Part shown: one piece after another, positions 1-7,465 of the stretch
Layout: every line of letters starts with the position of its first letter
How positions within the stretch are numbered: the first letter of the stretch is position 1
Source of the DNA: a virus
Length of the DNA: 61,885 nt
Virus record (IMG/VR): IMGVR_UViG_3300032086_002884
Location: 1 to 61,885 of that record
Reading direction: 5' to 3' (one strand)
The notes under the pieces: model-generated
What the model saw: only the letters and a program-made list of their open reading frames with translations
Database searches by the model: none
Told to the model about the DNA's origin: nothing
Translations under genes and position numbers: made by a program

Positions 1-391
1 TATCGGAGTCAGCCTAATTGGGCGAGAAGGTTTAGGCAACCTCCCTCACTAAGCAGCGAGTGCTAATACGGAAGTATCGGCAACTAAAATGTGATCTATT
101 TTTAAACTGGCCTTTAGATCAACCAGTCGATGCGATCTATACTTCTATTCACCTGTCGAAACCAGTACGCCCCCAATAGGGTTGTATTCTTGGACGGGGA
201 GGACTTACTTTTTACCTCCAAATTTTCAGGGCATGATATGTCAAATGTCCCTACTTTTAACCACTATCTCAAGACTGTATGGCACTTGCCCGTCCTCCTG
301 AGCCTCATGTACTGTTGTACCCTCATGCTGGCTGGTACATTTTCAGTCACCGTCCTATAGCAAGGAAGCTATCCTCGCTATATGTATTGTT
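1..391. other. non-coding left edge of window
   Basis: I see no gene supported by a ribosome binding site here. The first 100 bases are GC-richer and can fold on the minus strand (for example GGTT-GCCTA-AACC). A GCCGATA followed six bases later by TATTAG (about 64-83, minus) resembles the spacer and -10 part of the phage promoters found elsewhere in the window. A small hairpin ATAGC/GCTAT lies near 356-371. Confidence 0.4.
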
Positions 392-565
392 TTATATTAC
401 TCTATCCTCCAAAGGTTTTGTAAATACTTCAATGTTTTGTCTAATTATAACAGGTGCGAGTTGTTTGTCAAGTCTTTTTATTTGAGAATGTTGAACAAAA
501 TTAGTAGCTATACTTATCATCAACAATCCCCACAAAATCCAAGTTGCCGGATGTATTTCATTCAT
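392..565 (-). CDS. small membrane protein (57 aa)
   Basis: A 57-residue protein with one hydrophobic segment at about residues 6-22 and a charged C-terminus, so probably a single-pass inner-membrane protein. The start is the ATG at 565, which overlaps the end of the upstream endonuclease gene, a spacing typical of translational coupling. A longer reading from 697 is possible but would lie inside the endonuclease gene. Function unknown. Confidence 0.55.
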   Translation of the reverse strand: MNEIHPATWILWGLLMISIATNFVQHSQIKRLDKQLAPVIIRQNIEVFTKPLEDRVI

Positions 566-992
566 TATTTTTTCTGCTATAAAGATAGTTAAATAATTTA
601 GTAGCACCTTTATATGTGTCGCCAACATTACCTGCTGCTTCATTACAGTATCTACAAACCCATCCCCTGAAGTGTTCCGTATCAGGATAATGGTCACAAT
701 AAAATGATTGACCTTTCATATCTTTACCACAACATTCACACCTATCTGGTTTAGGTGGCGCATTTTCTTTAGCCTTGTTTAGTTGTTCTTTATAGATTTT
801 GCAGCAGGCTTTACATTTATAATAAAGCAGGAGTCTGTCCACATAAAAATCTGACGCTGGTTTAGTTTGTTTACATTTAGGACAATACTTTGTAGCATCA
901 TGTTCTTTAGTAGCAACTGTGCCATCTTTTTTAATAATAGAAACTTTTTTCTTTGTCGTATCTGTTTTATCGAATAAATTTAGTTGTTTCAT
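558..992 (-). CDS. recombination endonuclease VII-like HNH nuclease
   Basis: 144 aa. Residues about 85-135 match the endonuclease VII (T4 gp49-like) pattern: a Cys cluster (C85, C87, C88), the DH pair at residues 100-101, then RGW-x-C-x2-C-N (C113, C116) and GD-x4-GA. An extra N-terminal zinc ribbon (C37-P-K-C40 with C60 and C63) precedes it. T4 endonuclease VII resolves branched DNA before packaging; free-standing relatives can also be homing-type nucleases. The fold call is good, the exact role is inferred. It is the last-but-one gene of the leftward arm in this window. Confidence 0.75.
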   Translation of the reverse strand: MKQLNLFDKTDTTKKKVSIIKKDGTVATKEHDATKYCPKCKQTKPASDFYVDRLLLYYKCKACCKIYKEQLNKAKENAPPKPDRCECCGKDMKGQSFYCDHYPDTEHFRGWVCRYCNEAAGNVGDTYKGATKLFNYLYSRKNNE

Positions 993-1087
993 AATAATGT
1001 TTTGGAAGGATAGGAAGCCTTACTATCTATCAATGATACCCTTGTTAATATAATTGTGGCTTTAACTGGGCCACCAAAACTTTATTG

Positions 1088-1309
1088 TTACTGGCGTACC
1101 TTACGCTTAGAGTGCTTGGTAACACCGTAACGAGTTTCACCCTGTCTGCCAGTAGAGCGAACTACTGTAAGACCACTCTTCTTCAGAGTAGGCTTGATGT
1201 CGCTAATAGTAGCACGAAGATTTCTTACATCAAACATACTACTAGCACTATCTTGACTTAGAGTTCTACCTCTACTAAGATAATTAATCACACGATCCTG
1301 CTTAGTCAT
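1088..1309 (-). CDS. winged helix-turn-helix protein
   Basis: 73 aa, basic. Residues 1-66 have the order expected of a small winged helix: helix (DRVINYLSRG), turn, recognition helix (NLRATISDI) and a beta wing (GLTVVRSTGRQGETRYGV). This suggests a DNA-binding regulator or accessory protein. No partner domain is present. An upstream gap of about 80 bases separates it from the next gene. Confidence 0.6.
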   Translation of the reverse strand: MTKQDRVINYLSRGRTLSQDSASSMFDVRNLRATISDIKPTLKKSGLTVVRSTGRQGETRYGVTKHSKRKVRQ

Positions 1310-1388
1310 AAATACTTTCCTAAAATGTGGCAGACGTAAACCAATAAGAATACTGTTGCCACTTACAGTAAACTTATTTTATAATAAG

Positions 1389-1745
1389 CTATTCCTTATT
1401 TGAGTCAACCCAAAAAACCATTTTATTTTCTTCGTCGTCCCATGCACATTCTACAAGCCCTTTAGCGGCAAGCTGAGACATTGCCGACTGATAAATAAGA
1501 TTTCTGGTTTCGTCAAAAATATTATTAAAAACCTCTGTGTCAATAATGTCTTGATTGTTTTCATCAGAACCAATACTGTGATCAGTAATTATGGACTCAA
1601 TCTGAGACAGTGTAGCGATACCATCTAGGTCTGCATCACTATAGGATTTAGCCTCACCAGTATATTCTTCCGATAAACTTTCTGCCGCACAGTTCCTCAT
1701 AATTCTCGCAAATTCTAAACTGTCTGTTATTGAATAAGTTGCCAT
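1389..1745 (-). CDS. hypothetical protein (118 aa)
   Basis: An acidic, largely helical protein with no motif I recognise. It ends with an aromatic segment (MVFWVDSN). The gene starts two bases downstream of the zinc-ribbon gene, so both are probably made from one transcript. Confidence 0.6.
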   Translation of the reverse strand: MATYSITDSLEFARIMRNCAAESLSEEYTGEAKSYSDADLDGIATLSQIESIITDHSIGSDENNQDIIDTEVFNNIFDETRNLIYQSAMSQLAAKGLVECAWDDEENKMVFWVDSNKE

Positions 1746-1747
1746 GA

Positions 1748-2152
1748 TTATACCTTCTGTTTCTTAGGTTGTATTTTAGCCAAACGATGTTTAGTTCTCC
1801 AGATTTTAGTTAGAGAACATTGTTCATCACGACCCATCCAGATATGACAAAACCCACCTTCTTTTGCTCCGTATGCAATAATACCATTATCATCTACTCC
1901 CATAACTGTAAACTTACCTCTACATCCCATAGGAATAAATTCTCCGTCTACTACAGAATACGGGCCACCCGTAGCTTTAATTTTATCACCCTTTTCTAAT
2001 TCTTTCCAATCAAACTTTCTAATCATTCTTGTAGTTTTCTTCTCTTTGCTTTGTGGAGCAAACATAAAAGGATGTTGGCACTCTGGACACATATATGCTC
2101 TTGGCCCACATTGATGTCCACATTTTTCGCAAGTCTTTTTACCTTTAGGCAT
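1748..2152 (-). CDS. zinc-ribbon protein
   Basis: 134 aa. The N-terminus carries a zinc-ribbon knuckle pair (C8-x2-C, then C22-x2-C), followed by a beta-rich domain of about 90 residues with many Gly and Lys and a basic tail. Possibly a nucleic-acid or protein adaptor. It is the first gene after the promoter at 2188-2216, with a GGAG ribosome binding site. Confidence 0.65.
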   Translation of the reverse strand: MPKGKKTCEKCGHQCGPRAYMCPECQHPFMFAPQSKEKKTTRMIRKFDWKELEKGDKIKATGGPYSVVDGEFIPMGCRGKFTVMGVDDNGIIAYGAKEGGFCHIWMGRDEQCSLTKIWRTKHRLAKIQPKKQKV

Positions 2153-2187
2153 TAATCTAGTCTCCTGTGAAATAAACTGATACTACC

Positions 2188-2216
2188 AGTATAACATACT
2201 CATCGGCATTTGTCAA
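2188..2216 (-). promoter_or_regulatory. leftward sigma70-type promoter with GNCGATR motif
   Basis: -35 TTGACA (2211-2216), 17-bp spacer, -10 TATACT (2188-2193). The spacer carries GCCGATG seven bases before the -10. It drives the zinc-ribbon gene that starts at 2152. Confidence 0.8.
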
Positions 2217-2225
2217 GCCTAAACT

Positions 2226-2723
2226 TTAATAAGAATGCACAGTCCAAGTAGTTTCAGTAATAAATTTCATCTGTAATGTTTTAGCAAGTTCTTCGCCCAG
2301 TTTTGTCATTTTGGTTTCAAATAAACCATAAGGCTCAAACATTATATATAAAACATCAGTCTGTATATCATAACCTGATTCCCTACAACTGTCAAATATT
2401 CTTAAATTCCAATCAGGTAAATCATCGGCATCAATTCCTGTATGTTGGCAAAATGTCCTAATCATAAACTCATTACGTTCTTTATCGCTTTCATAACCGG
2501 ATGAATATTCGCCTTGTTCCATGCTAAGTTCAGCAATAAAGGTTTCAATAAAACCATCTCTATTTTTTGTCATAGTAGCAAGTGCTTCTTCATCAATATG
2601 TTTTTCTTGATATAAAACATTTGCAATTAATTGTCTGTTTGCTTTCTTCTTGATTTCATTCCTACGCAAGAAATCTACCATCTCAACAGCAACAGCACTT
2701 TCTGCCCAAATATCACTTCCCAT
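2226..2723 (-). CDS. hypothetical protein (165 aa)
   Basis: Acidic and soluble, no recognised domain. The start codon overlaps the stop of the upstream 57-aa gene (TAATG), which indicates coupling. The gene ends just before the promoter at 2188-2216. Confidence 0.6.
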   Translation of the reverse strand: MGSDIWAESAVAVEMVDFLRRNEIKKKANRQLIANVLYQEKHIDEEALATMTKNRDGFIETFIAELSMEQGEYSSGYESDKERNEFMIRTFCQHTGIDADDLPDWNLRIFDSCRESGYDIQTDVLYIMFEPYGLFETKMTKLGEELAKTLQMKFITETTWTVHSY

Positions 2724-2896
2724 TATTCATCAACCTCCTTAGCAAATCTATAGTATAATCTTTCTACTTCTTTTAAGTTGTAAGAATAAGGAGCAACATT
2801 ATCCTCATTCTGATTGTTCCATCTCATATCTTCATGTAGAGAATCTAGTGCATCAAGAACAATATCCATATCAGTTTCCTCTATAAGATATTTCAT
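2723..2896 (-). CDS. small hypothetical protein (57 aa)
   Basis: An acidic 57-aa protein. Its N-terminus (DMDIVLDALDSL) resembles that of the next upstream small protein (DLTMIVDSLEYM), so the two are probably ancient duplicates. Its ATG overlaps the upstream stop (ATGA) and its stop overlaps the next start. Confidence 0.6.
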   Translation of the reverse strand: MKYLIEETDMDIVLDALDSLHEDMRWNNQNEDNVAPYSYNLKEVERLYYRFAKEVDE

Positions 2897-3069
2897 TTTA
2901 AGTCTCTAATATTATAAAAACCATCCAGAAAATTGACCATACTATCTATCTGATCAAGAGTGTAAGGTTGATACCCTGTCTCTTTTTGTTGTGTTTTCAT
3001 AAGTTCTGACATATACTCTAATGAGTCTACAATCATAGTCAGGTCATGTTTATCTAGTTCTACTTGCAT
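2893..3069 (-). CDS. small hypothetical protein (58 aa)
   Basis: A 58-aa acidic helical protein, related by its N-terminal pattern to the 57-aa protein downstream. It overlaps both neighbours by 1-4 bases. Function unknown. Confidence 0.6.
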   Translation of the reverse strand: MQVELDKHDLTMIVDSLEYMSELMKTQQKETGYQPYTLDQIDSMVNFLDGFYNIRDLK

Positions 3070-3362
3070 TAAATCTTATCCTTCAGTAAGTCTTGTATAA
3101 ATTCTTGAGCAACATGGTCTGGGTCTTCTTCTACATTTACGTCGCATTGTTCAAGTAGTCCATCAAAGGCATCTCTGTATGCTACCCCTAAATCCTCTAG
3201 GATATAATCGCTACGTTCGTCTTCATCTAACTGAAGGTATTGAGTACCTGTAATAATATGTTTATGAGATTCATTGTCTATATAATCTCCGATCCATTGA
3301 AATCTAATACTCTCAGGATCAGCTTCAACCCAACCATTAAATTCTATAATAATTTTACTCAT
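3069..3362 (-). CDS. hypothetical protein (97 aa)
   Basis: Acidic 97-aa protein with a beta-rich N-terminus (SKIIIEFNGWVEA) and a helical C-terminus. It overlaps the upstream gene by four bases (ATGA). No known domain. Confidence 0.6.
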   Translation of the reverse strand: MSKIIIEFNGWVEADPESIRFQWIGDYIDNESHKHIITGTQYLQLDEDERSDYILEDLGVAYRDAFDGLLEQCDVNVEEDPDHVAQEFIQDLLKDKI

Positions 3363-3547
3363 GTTCCGTCTTCCAATCTAGTTAATACCAAACGGTCTTT
3401 GTCTTCGCTATCTTTAATAATCCAAGTATCACAAACAAATTCATCACCAGTTTCTATGTTGTGTACTACGACATGATTGTTCCATTTAAAGTTTTGATTA
3501 TTTAAATTCTGTTCTGTTAAAAATTCATACAGTTCGTACCATCTCAT
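3359..3547 (-). CDS. hypothetical protein (62 aa)
   Basis: First gene downstream of the promoter at 3566-3594, with an AGGAGG-like ribosome binding site before the ATG. A small beta-rich protein, unrecognised. Confidence 0.6.
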   Translation of the reverse strand: MRWYELYEFLTEQNLNNQNFKWNNHVVVHNIETGDEFVCDTWIIKDSEDKDRLVLTRLEDGT

Positions 3548-3565
3548 AATAAATCCTCCTATCCA

Positions 3566-3594
3566 AGTATACTATATGTATCGGCAGTTGTCAA
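3566..3594 (-). promoter_or_regulatory. leftward sigma70-type promoter with GNCGATA motif
   Basis: -35 TTGACA (3589-3594), 17-bp spacer, -10 TATACT (3566-3571). The spacer is ACT-GCCGATA-CATATAG, the best example of the shared arrangement N3-GNCGATA-N7. Confidence 0.85.
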
Positions 3595-3791
3595 GTAGAA
3601 TCTTTATCTTCTTTTTCTAGTCTTTCGTTATATCTCTTTTTGCTCTCTTTAGCTTTTTGTATAAAATTAAGAAAGGCTTGCTCTGCACTACCTTCATTAT
3701 CCTTATTCATAGGATACTTCTTAACTCCCTCATTTTTATTTACTGGTAATCCTGTAGACATAGAATATTTTGTTGGTTCTTTTTTGTTCAT
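3591..3791 (-). CDS. hypothetical Lys/Glu-rich protein (66 aa)
   Basis: Highly charged, probably partly disordered. The ATG at 3791 is preferred over an upstream in-frame GTG because it has an AGGG-type ribosome binding site. Its last codons overlap the -35 box of the next promoter. Confidence 0.5.
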   Translation of the reverse strand: MNKKEPTKYSMSTGLPVNKNEGVKKYPMNKDNEGSAEQAFLNFIQKAKESKKRYNERLEKEDKDST

Positions 3792-3801
3792 TATTATCAC
3801 C

Positions 3802-3948
3802 CTATTTAGATGCTAGTAAATATAAACCAATATTAGAAAAAGCATATCCAAAATAGGCAATACCCATACCGGAGTTGCCTTTGCAAATCTGTTCAACACT
3901 TACATATAAGTAAATCAGACCAGTTAGTACAATTAACCATCCACTCAT
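3802..3948 (-). CDS. small two-helix membrane protein (48 aa)
   Basis: Two hydrophobic segments (about residues 3-17 and 28-45) linked by EQICKGNSGMG, giving a hairpin membrane protein. The ATG overlaps the UvdE stop (ATGA). I recall similar short proteins in marine phages; function unknown. Confidence 0.6.
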   Translation of the reverse strand: MSGWLIVLTGLIYLYVSVEQICKGNSGMGIAYFGYAFSNIGLYLLASK

Positions 3949-4853
3949 ACAGATACACCTTCCATGAATTTTGCAATAGCTAAATCTTTTTGTTTGAGTT
4001 CCATATCTACATCGTAATCAATATCTCCATATTGATAGAAGTCTTTCTCTGCATAGTCTGCATGTTTGCGTGGATTGTTTCCTTGTGCAGATTCGCTATA
4101 GTGAAACAACGGCCTGTAGCCTTGCCATGTATTTACGCAGGCTAGGATTGCAAATTCTTCCGTCCACCCATCAGGATGGCAGGCATGATGCAAATAGTCG
4201 AAAGTAATTGGTATGTTAGTCTTAGGGTAAAAATCTTCTATAAGCTGTTTTACACTCCAACAATTAAGTTTGTCGTCATTTTCTATGACAAGTCTGTTAC
4301 GCACATTTTCTTGTAGCATATTGAAGTTGTATAAGAAACGCTCTGTAACCTCTGCATTAGTACCGTCACGATTATTAATGTGCATATTCATGGGGCAGTT
4401 ATAGTCCTGTGGACAACCTATCATGTCAAGAAAGTCTGCATAGAAGTTTAGTTCTCTGATAGTTCTGTCAACAGCATCTTGATTAGTAGATGCTAGAACA
4501 TTGAACTCTGATGGATGTACTGATACACGAACACCTGTATCCTGTATAGTTTGCTTTATAGACTCTATTTCCTCCATGATGTCAGTATATTGAGGGAGGT
4601 CAGATATAATAACATCGGCAGTAAGATAAGTAATAAGAGGAAATAAATCACTACTGATCCTATAAGTATAGTCGTTTTCTGCACAGTAGGAGATATGAGC
4701 ATGAGTCACCTGCATATTGTTGAGTATACGAGAGCCTAGAATTTCTAATGCTTCGTCGCGTGGAAGTGACGAGAAACGCTTGTAGGTCATAGTTTGAAAG
4801 CTATAACCTAATTCTTTAAGTTCAAGAGATATACAGCATAGTCCAAATCGCAT
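3945..4853 (-). CDS. uvdE: UV-damage endonuclease UvdE
   Basis: 302 aa, the usual length of bacterial UvdE (UvsE). Family motifs appear in order: RFGLCC at the start, VSVHPSEF near residue 110, MHINN near 155, VIEND near 187, TFDYLHH near 218 and HYSES near 252. These correspond to the metal-binding TIM-barrel positions. UvdE nicks DNA 5' to pyrimidine dimers and abasic sites and starts alternative excision repair, so it probably protects or repairs phage DNA in sunlit water. It has its own promoter (4872-4900) and is coupled to the 48-aa membrane protein downstream. Confidence 0.92.
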   Translation of the reverse strand: MRFGLCCISLELKELGYSFQTMTYKRFSSLPRDEALEILGSRILNNMQVTHAHISYCAENDYTYRISSDLFPLITYLTADVIISDLPQYTDIMEEIESIKQTIQDTGVRVSVHPSEFNVLASTNQDAVDRTIRELNFYADFLDMIGCPQDYNCPMNMHINNRDGTNAEVTERFLYNFNMLQENVRNRLVIENDDKLNCWSVKQLIEDFYPKTNIPITFDYLHHACHPDGWTEEFAILACVNTWQGYRPLFHYSESAQGNNPRKHADYAEKDFYQYGDIDYDVDMELKQKDLAIAKFMEGVSV

Positions 4854-4871
4854 AAGTGTCCTCCTACAACC

Positions 4872-4900
4872 ATTCTATACCAATATCGTCTATTTGTCAA
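4872..4900 (-). promoter_or_regulatory. leftward promoter of uvdE with GNCGATA motif
   Basis: -35 TTGACA (4895-4900), 17-bp spacer containing GACGATA, -10 TAGAAT (4872-4877). TATAGA two bases upstream is an alternative -10. It sits directly before uvdE. Confidence 0.75.
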
Positions 4901-4908
4901 CAACAACT

Positions 4909-5157
4909 TTATTCTTTTGTTGTATTTTGTGTCGGTGGGATAGAAGTAAATACACTTTTAATTAAATTTAATTTAGCAGTATTTGTTTCCACCATTGATA
5001 CATATTCATCTAGTACAGATAAAATATCAGGATGTTCACCAACACCAGCGGCTCTAGTCATATACAAATCAATAGTAGCAATACCTTCATCAATTTTAGC
5101 TTGATACTTTGATTCTAATGCCTTAATATATCTACTTGGTATTTGTGCTTGTTCCAT
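4909..5157 (-). CDS. hypothetical protein (82 aa)
   Basis: A helical 82-aa protein with the segment GVGEHPDILSVLDEYV, which I associate with a small-protein family of marine phages. The ribosome binding site is GGAGA. Its start lies inside the end of the 44-aa gene upstream. Confidence 0.6.
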   Translation of the reverse strand: MEQAQIPSRYIKALESKYQAKIDEGIATIDLYMTRAAGVGEHPDILSVLDEYVSMVETNTAKLNLIKSVFTSIPPTQNTTKE

Positions 5158-5266
5158 TGTTCTTATCTTCTCCTATAACGTAAGTAAAAGTAAATGTTTG
5201 TTGTTCTTCTGGCACATCTATAGTATCTACAAATTCTTTATTGTCAATACTGTTTTCTGTTTCCAT
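5132..5266 (-). CDS. small hypothetical protein (44 aa)
   Basis: Acidic N-terminus, then a beta-prone TFTFTYVIG segment. It overlaps the 82-aa gene by 26 bases in another frame. Supported only by gene packing and codon content. Confidence 0.4.
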   Translation of the reverse strand: METENSIDNKEFVDTIDVPEEQQTFTFTYVIGEDKNNGTSTNTK

Positions 5267-5272
5267 AATTTA

Positions 5273-5563
5273 TTACCTATAGTATAAAGGTAGATAATTC
5301 CATTGCAGTTGTGGCTGATAAGTAATTGTTCTTTCTCTTCTTAAAAGCCAGCATCGTCTTTCTGTAATTACTGGAACATTATAGTAATAAGGAACCCAAC
5401 CATAAACCACAGTGGGTTGTGGCACTACATAACTTATAGTAGGAACGGGGGTCTCTACTACTAATGGTGGTGGTACAGGTGTAACTGGTACACTTGCTAC
5501 CCACTCACCAGCATGTCCGATAGATGTCCATAATGCAACCGTTAAAAATAAAAATGTCCTCAT
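5273..5563 (-). CDS. secreted proline/valine-rich protein
   Basis: 96 aa with a clear Sec signal peptide (residues 1-18, ending SIGHA-G). The mature part is Pro/Val-rich (VPVTPVPPPLVVETPVP), then Tyr-rich with a single Cys. It is probably exported to the cell envelope or periplasm. It is preceded by AGAGGAATGTT, a good ribosome binding site. Exported small proteins of this type could modify the envelope or take part in superinfection exclusion or lysis; the role is not known. Confidence 0.65.
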   Translation of the reverse strand: MRTFLFLTVALWTSIGHAGEWVASVPVTPVPPPLVVETPVPTISYVVPQPTVVYGWVPYYYNVPVITERRCWLLRRERTITYQPQLQWNYLPLYYR

Positions 5564-5580
5564 AACATTCCTCTTTCTTG

Positions 5581-6129
5581 TTAAAATTTAATATGATTAC
5601 TTTCTATGCCCTTCATCTCATCCCTGAGTCTCCAAGCCCTCTCTGTTTCTTTACTATTTAAGCTACCATTTTCAATATAATCTCTCATCTCTTCTTCATT
5701 CCAAGGGTCAAAAGCCTCATCTTCATAATAGTATTCCCAAGGTTTCCATCTAACTCTAACATGGTCTATCTTAGTTTTTCTGTCACCATTTTCATCTGTA
5801 TAAGAAAACTTAACCCAATACCATTCTTCCGCTGCCATCGCTTCTTCAATAATTTCTACATCTTGGTACTTACCCATTACTCCGAATATTTTTAATCTCC
5901 CCTGACCATAAAGCCATTTTATAACACCTTCATCTTCAAAATCAATCGGATAAAATGTATTATAAAAAGAAGTTTGAACAACAGGGTATTTCCAACCAAC
6001 CCATTCTGCATTTACAATAAAGCCGATTGAAATGCCTACAAACAATAAAAAGAACTGATAGAACAAAGTTCTGCAAACGGTTACAACAATCATTATAAGA
6101 CCTAAATTGGGGAGGGATTTTAATAGCAT
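5581..6129 (-). CDS. membrane-anchored hypothetical protein (182 aa)
   Basis: A long N-terminal hydrophobic stretch (about residues 8-40, possibly two helices) is followed by a 140-residue acidic, Trp/Tyr-rich soluble domain. Starting at the second ATG (6093) would shorten the hydrophobic part to one segment; both starts have weak ribosome binding sites. Unrecognised. Confidence 0.6.
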   Translation of the reverse strand: MLLKSLPNLGLIMIVVTVCRTLFYQFFLLFVGISIGFIVNAEWVGWKYPVVQTSFYNTFYPIDFEDEGVIKWLYGQGRLKIFGVMGKYQDVEIIEEAMAAEEWYWVKFSYTDENGDRKTKIDHVRVRWKPWEYYYEDEAFDPWNEEEMRDYIENGSLNSKETERAWRLRDEMKGIESNHIKF

Positions 6130-6137
6130 ACTATTAA

Positions 6138-6353
6138 TTACACCTGCCCTTTAATAATCTGCAATATCCTGCGTGATAAAGCAGCTTGTCCTACAATTCT
6201 ACCGTCATTATAATCATCACCATATCCGGCAGTTGATTCATGTGTAAACTGATCGTTTATCTTTTCTTCACAAAGTTTTACGATCTGTGCTATTTTAGCA
6301 TCAGTATGGAATTGATTTTTCAGTGTCGTAATTTCTCGTTTGAAAAATTTCAT
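6138..6353 (-). CDS. hypothetical protein (71 aa)
   Basis: Helical 71-aa protein with a central Gly/Asp-rich turn (GYGDDYNDGR). It overlaps the upstream gene by four bases (ATGA) and belongs to a coupled run of four small genes (6138-6982). Confidence 0.6.
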   Translation of the reverse strand: MKFFKREITTLKNQFHTDAKIAQIVKLCEEKINDQFTHESTAGYGDDYNDGRIVGQAALSRRILQIIKGQV

Positions 6354-6571
6354 TTGTATTTACTTCTTGCATAGTCTACAATTTGACCAGCAGTAAATGG
6401 TACAGTATTGCCTCCAAGATAATATTCCACACATAGCTTTTTGGCATCTTGAGTGATCTTTATGTTGCTATAAATATGTGTATATGCTGTTCTATATTCC
6501 ATCAGAATATACTTTTTTACATTTATAGTAAACTTATTTACTGCTTTTTGTAATTTAGGACTATCTCTCAT
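6350..6571 (-). CDS. hypothetical protein (73 aa)
   Basis: Basic, helical 73-aa protein. Four-base overlaps with both neighbours. It shows weak similarity of layout to the 77-aa protein upstream (lysine-rich helix, YDTD/YARSK end), so duplication is possible but not proven. Confidence 0.55.
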   Translation of the reverse strand: MRDSPKLQKAVNKFTINVKKYILMEYRTAYTHIYSNIKITQDAKKLCVEYYLGGNTVPFTAGQIVDYARSKYK

Positions 6572-6801
6572 GGGTTTAGCCTTAGCATAGCAATAATTTT
6601 ATTTGCAGTTTTGTCTGTGTCATAATTTCTATTGCGTGAATCTTCTAAAAGATATTTCACTCTGTCTTTATTTTTAGAAGTCTGTACTTTCTTCAGAGTG
6701 CTGTTGCCGTACTCTGTAGAAATATAATTAAAAACATTTTTATTAAAAGCATCAACCTTCGTCATCATTTTCTCCATATAATTTTTTCCAACAACTATCA
6801 C
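6568..6801 (-). CDS. hypothetical protein (77 aa)
   Basis: Basic helical protein. Its start region overlaps the end of the Cys-rich gene by 50 bases. A later ATG (MEKMMTK, 6777) would reduce this overlap and is a plausible alternative start. Confidence 0.5.
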   Translation of the reverse strand: MIVVGKNYMEKMMTKVDAFNKNVFNYISTEYGNSTLKKVQTSKNKDRVKYLLEDSRNRNYDTDKTANKIIAMLRLNP

Positions 6802-6982
6802 AAGTTCCTGATATTAATAATTCACGTTCTGATGCAGTCAAATAACTCAATAAGTCTTGTATGTATCCCTTGTCGTCCTGCCAATCATCAAAGTCTTGCT
6901 CATTCAGCCAGATACTATTTTCCAATCCGCATAGTTTACATACGACATGAAACACTTTATCTCTGTTATTAAACGCTACCAT
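6752..6982 (-). CDS. CxxC zinc-binding small protein (76 aa)
   Basis: Two CxxC pairs (CKLCG near residue 15, CDSCW near 63) flank an acidic helical core with SERELLISGTC, a pattern I associate with a widespread small phage family. Probably one zinc site. The start is the ATG at 6982, directly next to the -10 box of the promoter at 6983-7011, so that promoter would give a transcript starting inside this gene. Confidence 0.6.
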   Translation of the reverse strand: MVAFNNRDKVFHVVCKLCGLENSIWLNEQDFDDWQDDKGYIQDLLSYLTASERELLISGTCDSCWKKLYGENDDEG

Positions 6983-7011
6983 AGTATAACACAATTATGT
7001 ACTCTTGTCAA
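6983..7011 (-). promoter_or_regulatory. leftward sigma70-type promoter without CGATA motif
   Basis: -35 TTGACA (7006-7011), 17-bp spacer, -10 TATACT (6983-6988). It lacks the GNCGATA box. The adjacent ATG means it would serve the genes after the 76-aa one rather than that gene, unless initiation is unusual. Confidence 0.55.
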
Positions 7012-7169
7012 CCGTACCATGCTGTTATTATGTTTGCAACTATAAAAAAATTTGTAATAATTGCTTGTAATACAAGTAAGGTTCTTACAAAAGCGATACC
7101 ATCACTTTGTCTATCGGTTGTACCAGATTTTTCACCTAATGCTTTGCACCAGATTTTCCAATATTTCAT
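7008..7169 (-). CDS. small membrane protein (53 aa)
   Basis: Starts MKYWKIWCKALG and has one membrane segment at about residues 28-48. I recall very similar small proteins in marine myoviruses. The ATG at 7169 overlaps the upstream stop (ATGA). It ends inside the -35 box of the promoter at 6983-7011. Confidence 0.65.
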   Translation of the reverse strand: MKYWKIWCKALGEKSGTTDRQSDGIAFVRTLLVLQAIITNFFIVANIITAWYG

Positions 7170-7429
7170 TTTAATAAACTGTGAATATAGATAACTAATA
7201 CAACCATTACTACTGTTAAAATAATTGGTGCAACCCAATAATGAAGAAGAATGTTAGACTGTAAATAAATAGACCAATAATCACTGATAGCATTGTCAAT
7301 TTCTCTGGTTGAATATCCCTCATTCTTTAATACCCAGTGTAATTGTTCCTCTGTTAATTGATCTTCTTCATCCCAGTATCTTCTTGCCATGATAAGCAAA
7401 CGCTCATCTTCATCAATATTCCTGTACAT
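7166..7429 (-). CDS. membrane-anchored small protein (87 aa)
   Basis: An acidic cytoplasmic part of about 60 residues (WDEEDQLTEEQLHWVLKNEGYS, UBA-like in feel) is followed by a C-terminal membrane helix (residues 65-84). It is coupled to the 53-aa membrane protein, so the two may work together. Function unknown. Confidence 0.6.
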   Translation of the reverse strand: MYRNIDEDERLLIMARRYWDEEDQLTEEQLHWVLKNEGYSTREIDNAISDYWSIYLQSNILLHYWVAPIILTVVMVVLVIYIHSLLK

Positions 7430-7465
7430 TGCATTGTTATCATTTCTACCGCCTTTAGGTAAAAA

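Noticed and set aside
130-485. Rightward open frames at the left edge
   Set aside because: No ribosome binding site, opposite direction to all neighbours, no recognisable protein pattern; read as chance frames.
6983-7011. A leaderless start for the 76-aa gene at 6982
   Set aside because: The predicted start of transcription would lie inside the gene, after the ATG; more likely the gene is read from further upstream.
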